From NCBI GenBank assembly GCA_029204225.1, contig CM055098.1:14646533-14710532 (forward strand): a stretch of DNA of 64,000 nt. Direction: 5' to 3'. Position 1 is the first letter of the stretch. Each line of letters starts with the position of its first letter. Under the pieces are notes generated by a model that saw only the letters and a list, made by a program, of their open reading frames with translations, had not been told where the DNA came from and ran no database searches. This stretch comes from Diphasiastrum complanatum. Taxonomy: Eukaryota; Streptophyta; Lycopodiopsida; Lycopodiales; Lycopodiaceae. Below are positions 47,338-55,929 of the stretch, one piece after another. Position numbers and translations under genes: made by a program.

Positions 47338-48091
47338 CAATCCAACCTAAGATGGAACTCTTGAAGCTATAAATCCAATGAGGTAAAGTAGATTTTGTTT
47401 TTTTGAAACATCTACAAATCCAATGGTAGTAAATGTAAAACTTTAATGTTTTTAGCAATCCTAGTCTTGGATATAATTTTGGATTTGTTTTAAAAACTTG
47501 TTTGGATAATCCTAAGAAATTTTTTCTATGCTAATTTGTTTAATAATATATTACATAAGATTTCATTGTATATATTCATGTAATATAGAGGTGAGTTTCT
47601 ACTTGTCCATAATGAAGATCTCATTATGAGTGCTGCTTAAAACCTACCAATAATTTACATTAAATGGTAGAAGTGTGATTAATTGTAGATGTGACCATAC
47701 TTTATTTGAAATTAGTTCTGGTTAATTCGATATGGACTAATCATTTTGATGACTGATGGATATTTAGATTGATTTGATTGACAAGCCTCTGAGTAATCAT
47801 CATCGTAATATGAGCCACCACGTTTGCAAACCACCATGTTTGCAATCATTTCTGATTTTCTCTATATATACTGATCGACAACGCTGAAATTTTTTTGCTT
47901 GTAGTTATTTGTATCCATGCGATATCGATTCAGCGCGCTCGAAAACAACTTCCCAATCCGTTCCTACTCGCTCGCACCCATCCGCTACCAGCTAACGAAA
48001 TTGTTTAGCTTAGGTATCGCTTTGACGCACCCGACCTGAGATCTGATTCTGAAATCAACATTATCACGCGCTGATCCGCTACTACACAGTA
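47338..48091 (+). promoter_or_regulatory. Upstream region of the H3-like/Ulp1-like gene
   Basis: A TATA-like TATATATA lies at 47863-47870, about 220 bases before the start codon. The leader holds one copy of the dyad motif, GATATCGATTCAGCGCGC (47921-47938), and a half copy (CACGCGCTGATCCGC, near 48065-48079). The motif recurs in the gene's intron. Function unproven. Confidence 0.45.
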
Positions 48092-48794
48092 ATGGCGTGG
48101 ACCAAGAAGACAGCACGAGGTCATTTAGGTGGAATACCAATTTTAGGTGCGGGTCAGGGAAATCCACAACCACCACCTCGTCCACCATCACCTCCTCCTA
48201 GGCCAAGGGGCAGAAGAAGAGACCCACCCTGGCTCAAGGATATTCGGAAGCTTCAGAAGACAAATAATCTTCTGATTCTGAAATCTCACATACAGAGGTC
48301 CATCAGACAGGTGACAAGAAGTCTATCTGCAGATGTGAGATGGACAGTAACAGCAATTGAGGGCTACACACAGCATATGAGGATTTCCAGGTGAATTTTT
48401 TTTTACTGATACTATTGTTGCAGTTGTCCATGCCAAGAGAGTGACCATCATGCCCAAGGATTTCAACATTGTGTTCAGGCTTCGGGACACATATGACAAT
48501 TTTGCTGAATACTTTAGACCTACTCCCTCCTCTCTTCCAAAACAAGACTCAAAGAGGAAAAAACGAAAGCAATCTCAACCAACCCGGCTTGTTATTCGTA
48601 TACAGAGTGGGAGTGTTTCAAAGAAGAGGAGGTCTCTCGACCCTCCATCTAAAGCGAGGGATTTTTCCAAGCCATCTCCTCTGAGTATTATTCTTTCTTC
48701 TAGGCATTCTCCTCCTAATTCTCCTCCTAAGTATCCTTCTTCTCCTTCCACTTCATCTTTAACTTCTCCTACTAAGTCTTCCGCTCCTAACTAA
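48092..48794 (+). pseudogene. Histone H3-like module with Pro-rich linker (N-terminal part of an H3-Ulp1 fusion)
   Basis: The start reads MAWTKKTARG, like the H3 tail MARTKQTARK. After a Pro/Arg-rich tail comes an H3-type fold: LKDIRKLQKTNNLLILKSHI, then QRSIRQVTRSLSADVRWTV. The second half needs two small frame corrections, a one-base loss near 48370 and two extra bases in the T run at 48396-48404. It then reads TDTIVAVVHAKRVTIMPKD, of which HAKRVTIMPKD is the H3 C-terminal signature. The intact frame of the second copy (63575) aligns without gaps and supports both corrections. Trp in VRWT is a feature I associate with centromeric H3 (canonical H3 has Phe). Unlike any histone it goes on into a Lys/Arg patch (KRKKRKQSQ) and a Ser/Pro-rich linker of TCTCCTCCTAAG-like codons. 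A TAA lies at 48792-48794, with Pro-rich codons continuing beyond it in frame. Confidence 0.8.
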
Positions 48795-50183
48795 TCTCCA
48801 CCTCCTAAATCTCCTCCTCCTCCTAAACTCGTAAATATTAGTTCCCCTCCTCCTGTTGTTGGAAGCGATTTAGATGATTTTGTTAGTGTAAAGGTAGAAT
48901 CAATCTTGAATGACAATTCTTTATGTGGTTTATCAGTGTTACTTCTGTCACCCCCTGCACTTGCCTTTGTAAATAGTTCTCAATATGTACAATATGACCA
49001 ATTCAATAAACATGTATCTTAAAGGTTTAGGTCCTCGATACAGTTTTAAGATGCCGAAGACCAATGCTGGTCTCCCCCTTTCTAGTTTAGATACTGGTGA
49101 ATTAGAAAGTAGGGATAAAATGCTAGGAGACAATGTAGAAGGTGGGGCAATTCAGTACTGGATGGAGTTCTTCCAGACCCCATTGTTTATAGATGTTGCA
49201 TTACTTCCCCTTCAATTCATGGTAGCATTTGATTTCCCTGATTTGAAAAGTTTGCACGATGATATGCTCCAATACGTCAGACTGGAGACTCCGATTCTTG
49301 TGCTGCCATACATAACAAAGTAAGTGTCTATTTTTTAGATTTTATTTTATTGAATTTTTCATATGAATTTTGATTTCACATTGATTCTCATAAATTTCCT
49401 GTTTTCTGATTTCAGTGATCATTGGAGCTTATATGTGTTGTCCTTGTATGTCAATGATGAGGGTGTGTGTAATCCAGTTTGTTTGAAGATGAACTCTATT
49501 ACACACACACACAAAATTGCCAGGACTCATATACAGAAAATACTGGAACTCTTTCCAGTACCAAATGCAAAAGCATACTCGAAGCTGAAAATGGTTGATG
49601 TAGTGGTATAAATTTCTCAATATCGGTTCGACGTGCCCTTGTAGCTATTGATTGGTTTATTTTCCCAACGTGCGCGCTGATCCGATATTCAATCAAAAAA
49701 TTTTGATATCGGTTCGACGTGCGCTTGTTTCTGTTGTAGATTTTATTCTTACATCCTGCGCGTTGATCCGATATCTCATAATGTTCAAATTTGGATTCTG
49801 CAGTCCTTCCAGCAGGTTGATTTTGTCAGCTGTGGTTGGTATACCGTATGCAATGCCAAACACTTTTTTAATTGGCTTGCATTACAAGATGGACTTCCAA
49901 ATCTGGAAGATGTAATATTCGATAAATTATTTTTAATTGTGTTTTTGTTTTTTTCATATACAAACTCCTATTAACTGATCTTTGATTAATTACATTTAAT
50001 TGTGTTTATGTTTTTTTTTTTCAGTTTAAATGCCCGAAGGTCTCCCCAATGGAGATAATGCACTTCAGGCAGGAGACCATAAAGCTTGTGATCGAAAATT
50101 CATATCCAGTTGCAGTGGCCAAGTGTTCTCCACCCAAGCTACTTCCAACTGGAGAAATGGATTTAGAGATCATAGATAGTTGA
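48795..50183 (+). CDS. Ulp1/C48 SUMO-protease-like domain (C-terminal part of an H3-Ulp1 fusion)
   Basis: Ulp1-family cysteine proteases mature SUMO or remove it from proteins. From 48985 four exons splice cleanly: to 49319, 49416-49605, 49804-49911 and 50025-50183 (introns of 96, 198 and 113 bp, all GT-AG). The domain runs from YLKGLGPRYSFKM through AIQYWMEFFQTPL to the catalytic-His block NDHWSLYVL, the LKMNSI block where the catalytic Asp usually sits (here Asn), and SFQQVDFVSCGWYTVC with the oxyanion Gln six residues before the catalytic Cys, as in yeast Ulp1. It ends LPTGEMDLEIIDS. The linker frame (SPPPKSPPPPK ... SDLDDFVSV) ends just upstream, and the join to 48985 needs an intron or a frame change I could not fix. 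Plant transposons are known to carry Ulp1-like genes; a fusion to a histone fold is not something I know. Confidence 0.75.
49619..49775. repeat. Two tandem dyad units inside the third intron of the Ulp1-like domain
   Basis: Units of period 86 start at about 49621 and 49707. Each opens ATATCGGTTCGACGTGC and closes GCGCGCTGATCCGATAT (49672-49690) or GCGCGTTGATCCGATATC (49758-49775). Opening and closing arms are imperfect inverted repeats, so each unit can form a hairpin. The pair fills most of the 198-bp intron. Confidence 0.88.
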
Positions 50184-50360
50184 TTCTATTTAAATATTTG
50201 TCTCACTTGATGTGGATGAGACACATGTACAATTTTTTTAATAGAGATATACTTACAGTTTTTCTATGGTTGTTCTTACTTGTTATTTTTTCTCTTATCA
50301 ATTCAGATTATGATTCATTCGTCTTCAATTTCTACTGTTTTTCAACATGTTTGTTTTTAT

Positions 50361-50552
50361 TGCCTTGGTCTGCCTTGCCTGTACCATGGTCTTTTTTGGA
50401 TAAGTTCAGAATGATGATCTGATCGAAACTTTGCCACAACCAATCCAAACATGCGACATTAGTTCACTTAGATTTGTTGCAGCAAACTTTGATCAGATCA
50501 TCATCTGAACATATTCAAATATGCCAAGACAAGGACAATACAGACCAAGGCA
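50361..50552. repeat. Long palindrome (74-bp and 71-bp arms, 47-bp loop)
   Basis: Left arm 50361-50434 (TGCCTTGGTCTG ... GATGATCTGATCGAAACTTTGC), right arm 50482-50552 (GCAAACTTTGATCAGATCATC ... CAGACCAAGGCA in pieces). Arms pair with few mismatches. It lies between the end of the Ulp1-like gene and a repeated copy of its last exon. Confidence 0.85.
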
Positions 50553-50631
50553 ATGAAGACCAGAAATACAACCGATATATACGAGACTTCAACAAGGGCA
50601 AGCGTCGATTGTAGTGATCACTAGAGTTCAA

Positions 50632-50763
50632 GTGACTGAAGATCTCCCCAATGGAGATAATGCATTTCCTACAGGAGACAATGAATCTTGCTATAAAAAA
50701 CTCATATTATCCAGTTGCAATCACATTGTGTTTTGCACCATGGAAATGGAGATCATAGAAATG
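50632..50763 (+). pseudogene. Second, decayed copy of the Ulp1-like gene's last exon
   Basis: GATCTCCCCAATGGAGATAA, TCATATTATCCAGTTGCA and ATGGAGATCATAGA match the last exon at 50033-50181 (GGTCTCCCCAATGGAGATAA, TCATATCCAGTTGCAGT, TTAGAGATCATAGA) with internal losses. No open frame survives. This is a partial tandem duplication, or the 3' end of another copy, lying behind the palindrome. Confidence 0.75.
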
Positions 50764-51540
50764 AAAGAGCCTCATAGAAAAAATGGTTCATATATTTTAA
50801 AAAATGATGTACACAAAAAATTGTATTACATAATACAAAATTCCATAGTTCATAATCTATGGATCTTCAATTTCGATGGATGTTCCAATGTCTTTGCATT
50901 TTATATGCTCTTCTTGTCTTACTCGTACCTGCACAAGAGAAATTGTTTTAGTTATATATTTTATGAAACTGATTCACTTAGAAATAGAAAAAAAAGAATA
51001 TTTTATATGGCATAACGTACCTTTACACCATTCAATCAAAATTGATAGTACTGAGATAGATCGAATTGCAACATGTCTAGTTCAGATCGAATGTGATTGA
51101 GACAACAATCTTCCTCGACCTCAACCATTGCAAGGATGTTGTCATTTCTTTTCACTGTTATCTGAAGTTGCTTTTGAGGGTTTATACTAAAATCAATTGG
51201 CTTCCAAACATTTTTACATTTAATCTATCTTCTATAGTACAACAGCAAAGTGAGCATTTGCTTTTCGATGTGATATCTAAATGTCATGGATGAGTAACAT
51301 ACTCTGCACTCAACTTGCTGATTTTGTTTTGTATTCCAACCATCATCCAACAACTCGGCAATTATATCAGCACTTTGAGTTCTTACAAATAAACATTGTT
51401 TTCGTTCTCCAAATATTGCATTTGGAAAAAAAATCAACAAAAATAGTAAAAGGTAGATACCAACTTAATCTATTATTCTTTAATCCAGTGCTACATTTTA
51501 ATATACTCTGAATATCAATATATAGCCTAGAGTGAAAACT
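50764..51540. other. AT-rich stretch with one possible minus-strand exon
   Basis: No clear gene. On the minus strand around 51240-51400 a frame reads KQCLFVRTQSADIIAELLDD and VECRVCYSSMTFRYH. It could be a further exon of the unrecognised minus-strand gene that ends at 51541, but I could not establish splice sites. Confidence 0.3.
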
Positions 51541-52197
51541 TTATGAAATTGTTGCATTAGGAGAAATCCATTCCTCACTCGAAAAATCTGGTAGAGGATA
51601 TGGCTCTAATCTACCAACTAAAACATTTTTATCAGGAATATAGGTGTGATCATAAAAAAAAAAACTCCTGACTCTAAAAGTGATTTTGGAGAACGACCTT
51701 TATATTGTAAAATACCGATATCTGAATGTATGACATCGAGTATTCCTGCAATCGATTGAACTGATTGCCATTCAAAGAAATTTGATGGATACAAATCTGC
51801 AAAACCAACAAAAAAATCTCAAGAAAAATATAATTTAAAGAAAATGCTAAATCTAAAAAAATTGAATCTGAAAACTTACAATTGCATTTCCTTCTATCAT
51901 TTGGATTCAGATCATGAATGTTGAGCTCATTGTGAAGATAAGCATGCTGAACTAAAGCCTCCGTGATAGATTGTCCGACAAGTGATACTTTAAAATCCAT
52001 TATCCTGCCTTTCCAAGAGCTTCTATATATGTTATCTGATCTTTTTCTTTTTTGGAATGAGCCTTTTGCCGAGGGATGCATCAAAATCCATTGATATTTT
52101 CGATTATTCTTGGTATCCATTGATCTTCTGCATTTTTTTTATTGCAATTATTGATTGCATCAATGTTTCCTCTTGGTCTCCGATTATGTGTAGCCAT
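51541..52197 (-). CDS. Unrecognised two-exon gene convergent with the H3-Ulp1 gene
   Basis: Minus strand. Exon 1 starts at 52197 (MATHNRRPRGNIDAINN) or, after a frame slip in an A8 run near 52130, at 52120 (MDTKNNRKYQW), and continues SFQKRKRSDNIYRSSWKGRI and HNELNIHDLNPNDRRKCN. The intron at 51879-51797 (83 bp) has donor GTAAGT and acceptor TTTTGCAG. Exon 2 reads LYPSNFFEWQSVQSIAGILD, DIGILQYKGRSPKSLLESG, YIPDKNVLVGRLEPYPLPDF and stops at 51541. The frame stays open across both exons although a TAA-rich AT context would close a random frame. About 160 residues from the downstream start. I recognise no family. It has a basic N-terminal half and may be part of the same locus as the H3-Ulp1 gene. 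Confidence 0.5.
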
Positions 52198-52624
52198 TAG
52201 TCGAAAATATGAGTACGCAGGCTGAGATTGGAGAGAATGTAGAGATTGCGAGGTAAACCTAAGAATGACAAGAAAATGAGAGATAGAATGAAAAAAATGA
52301 GAGGTATACCTATGAATGACAAGAAGTTCCTTAACTACAAGGATTAGTTAACCACAATTTATGACTATTGACATCAAATCAACCTCGAGTGAACAATGAC
52401 GGGCAACATAAGAGTATTCGGGCAGTAACTATGGTCCAATCACAATCGTTTGCTCTGCCCAGCGGGATATTTGAAAATCACAAAAATTTGGCCGGGAAAG
52501 TTAAATACAATTTTCGTCCGTCAACCATTGTTATAGTTCGTCACAGATGGACACCATTCATTGGGACACATAAGCTTTGAAAGCGTGCAAAGTCAAAAAC
52601 ATCATCTTGACAAAGGGCCCATTT
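52198..52624. other. Spacer before a Gypsy element
   Basis: No gene seen. Short open frames only. Confidence 0.4.
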
Positions 52625-54887
52625 TGAGTTCTAATATCCCCTAATGATTCGCCACGGAATGGGGAACCTATGCCTATAAGGTGATGCCAATCGGACTTTG
52701 CAATGCCCCAAGCACTTTCTAGTGAGTCATGCAGGCGACATTCAAAGAGTATTTGTAGAAGTTTTTGGAAATTTTCTTGGACGATCTGTGCATACATGGA
52801 CCAGACTCAGAACACTTATCCAATTTAGAGAAGGTGCTACAAAAATGCCACAATTTCCAGATCTCCTTGAATCTAGAAAAATGTCAATTTTGGATTACAC
52901 ATGGCTTGATTCTCGGCCATATAGTATCTAGATATGGGATCGCCACAGATCTATCAAAAGACGGGATCATTGTTGATCTATCACCACCAGGAACGATCCG
53001 CGAAGTCTACATCTTTGTGGGTCATGCTAGCTATTATTGGATCTTCATTCTAGATTTTGCGGAGTTAGCATGACCAATTTACAAACTCACAACGGATCCA
53101 CATTGGAACGAGGAAGCCCTAAAGGCTTTCCAAAAGCTTAAAGATGCATTGGTTTTAGCACCAATCCTACGTCCCCTTAATTGGTCCTTTGAGATTCATG
53201 TGCATACAGATGCATCAAAGTATGCAGTTGGAGCAGTCTTAACCCAGCCAGGAGAACACAAAAAGGATTTTTTGATCCGATTTGTAAACTGACAGTTCAG
53301 TGAGACAGAAATGAATTATTCAACCACAGAGTGGGAAGCACTGGCAATGATCTATGCGGTTAAGAAGTTTTGGCACTACTTGATGGCCACACACTTTGCT
53401 TTTTATACGGGCCATCAACCCTTGCTCTATCTCGTTAACAAAACCTGCAACACAGGGAGAATCACTCGATGGCTACTTCTGTTGTCAGAGTTTGATTTTC
53501 GAATAGTAGTTCGCAAGGGAAAACAACACTACATAGTAGATCATGTGTCGCAAATCAAGGGAAAGGAGATTGCAACCCAACCCAACGATGAGTTGGCCAA
53601 TGCTACCTTAGTTTATGTAGACACAGTACCGGAGTGGGCTGCTGACATAGTTGAATATCTAATGCGGGGCCAACCAGACAAATCACTACCAAAGGCGGAT
53701 CAGCGGAAATTGATCTTGAAATCTAGACCTTATCAGCCTATTTTGGCCAATTGTACCGAAGAGGACTAGATGGGATTCTTCGGCGGTGTATTCCTCCTCA
53801 TGAAGCCACCCAGATCATTTCACTTTCACATGAAGGCATGGGTGGAGGCCATTTTGCATCCGACATTATAGTTTGCAAGATCCTGCAATCAGGATGTTGG
53901 TGGCCCATGATTCAGAAAGATACAGAGGAATACCTGAGGAAGTGCGATGTGTGCCAAAGGGCAACAAAGGGCAAGGAGACCAACGAGATTGAATAATGAC
54001 CTACTGCACTCGGTCTTAGCCCAAGCACCATTTGAAAAGTGGAGACTGGATTACATTGGTCCAATTCACTTCACCCTGCAGCAAGAAGCACCCAGGCTCG
54101 ATACATAATCGTGGCCACCGACTATCTCACCAAGTGGGTCAAAGCCAAGGCAGTAAGGGTAGCTGATGCTAGGACCACTGCCAAGTTCCTCTATGAAAAT
54201 ATCAATGTGCGCTTTGGATTTCCGGTAGAGATAGTCAGCGATTGCGGAAGTCATTTCATCAATGAGACCATCAAGGTCCTGTTGGAGGAATTCTTCGTGA
54301 TCCATAGAACCAGTACGCCTTATTATCCTCGCGGTAATGGGCAAGTAGAGTCATCTAATAAGATCCTGTGTAGCGTGCTCACAAAAATAGTTGAAGCTAG
54401 CATATCAGATTGGGAACACAAGTTACATGCTGCTCTGTGGGCATTCAGGACAGCATATAAAAAAAGCACTCATCAAATGCCATTCCAACTGGTATATGGT
54501 CAGGATGCTGTAATGCCAGTAGAGTTTTTAGTCCCTTCATTAAGGATTGCCACAACACAACGCCTTGATGAATCCATATCTCTACAATTACACCACGAAG
54601 CTCTGCATAAGCTCTGTGAAACACGCTTACTAGCTGTGCATGCACTGGCGGCTGAAAAGAAAAGACGCAAGGCATGGCACGATCGCAGATTACAAAAAAA
54701 GGATCTTCGTTCCAGAGATCTAGTCTTGATGTATAATACCAAAGCGATCAAGGAAAAATTAAAATTCACAGGCGAAGGTCCTTATGGGATTAAAGAAATT
54801 CTTAATCATGGAGCCGTAAATCTGGAGAATCTAGATGGGACACCGTTCAACACACCCATCAACGGTAGTCGGTTGCACAAGTACTAG
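52625..54887 (+). pseudogene. Ty3/Gypsy pol: reverse transcriptase, RNase H and integrase
   Basis: Starts within RT at TEWGTYAYKVMPIGLCNAPS, with stops, then FLDDLCIHG (the YxDD motif with Phe). The part TDPHWNEEALKAFQKLKDAL leads into RNase H: HVHTDASKYAVGAVLTQPGE, MNYSTTEWEALAMIYAVKKF. A frame change near 53760 leads to the integrase HHCC block (SLSHEGMGGGHFA ... CDVCQRATKG). After another change the core follows, with Asp in ATDYLTKW, Asp in VSDCGSHF and Glu in NGQVESSN, then the C-terminal end RSRDLVLMYNTKAIKEKL and NGSRLHKY. Gag, protease and early RT are missing. It was a 3' half of a Gypsy element; several stops and frameshifts make it dead. Confidence 0.9.
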
Positions 54888-55365
54888 CCACCTCTGTGAG
54901 ACAGATCCAGGTTGGTGGTGGCATGTTACAAAAAGCTATTCTGCTTGGCCATCACAACTAGATCTAGGAAGATCAAGCCATATCAAACTAGATCCATCAA
55001 GATTTAGCCAGATCTGGCTAGATCAGGGGAAATCCATCAATATCCAAAAAAGATCCAGATCCAGATCGGATCAATAGGGAAGCAGATCATCAGATTACAC
55101 CAATAAGACTCCAATTTACAGATTAGAAACCTCGATCTCAGTAACTATGGCAAAATACGAGCAAAATCCACCTAGAACTGATGGATCTGCTACCAAATAT
55201 CTACCAAAACTTTCAGAGAGTTACTAATAGTCAGATCTAACATGGATGAAGTAGATTACCAGTTTGAAAAGGTTAGAAATCAGAGAATCTCAAGATCTCG
55301 TCAAAAAACACTTTAAAAGAGCACTTTTTTCATGATTTTTGGAGATCCCTTGGAAGATAGGTCTT
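54888..55365. other. Gypsy 3' flank rich in AGATC words
   Basis: No gene seen. 54950-55080 is dense in AGATC, CTAGATC and CCAGATC words; this is probably LTR or leader sequence. Confidence 0.4.
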
Positions 55366-55929
55366 TGAAAAAACAAAATGTTTCTAACTACAAAGCCTTG
55401 CTAGCTTTCAACCCTTAGCCTGACAAAGATGTTCATGAACACGAAAGTCAGGAGACACGAAGCACAAAAAGTTTTGCGAACATGAAAGTCAAAGGAAACC
55501 AAGAAGAACGGTTCACGAACACGAAAGTCAAAGCAGACGAAGACGAACGGTTTGCGAACACAAAAGATTCACGAAAATCTTTTGCAGTATGGCACGAGAA
55601 TATTTTGCGGTCCAGTACGAGAGAAGGCAAACGACCAAAATGAAACCAACGATGGAAACAAAACCTTCTCCTGCCCTCCACGCTCCAAAGAGTACCAGCG
55701 AGATCATGAAAGTATCCAGAAGTACAGATATCTGATCTGATGGCATGATGTCAGCAGATACATTTTAGGTCGTGGCTACTTACTAAATAATACTTGACAT
55801 ATAGATCAACAGAATACACATACAGTATAATGAAGTAGTCTGATGCTAGTAGGCAATCAAGACGAAATACAGACAACAAGTCTGGATTAGCTATAAGATT
55901 AGGGAGAGAGAGAGAATGGAAATCCAACA
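55366..55929 (-). repeat. 3' LTR of Copia-4 (about 564 bp)
   Basis: Minus strand: starts TGTTGGATTTCCATTC at 55929, just after AAGAGGGAG, and ends TTTTGTTTTTTCA at 55366. Its second half is rich in TTCGTGTTCGC-like words, often spaced by about 30 bp. It is related to the inverted arms and centre at 44.4-46.0 kb. Confidence 0.75.

Noticed and set aside
48391-48426. A 33-bp intron in the H3-like gene (GTGAATTT ... TTGCAG)
   Set aside because: Too short for a plant intron, and its removal does not restore the frame. The uninterrupted second copy shows these bases are coding, with small slips.
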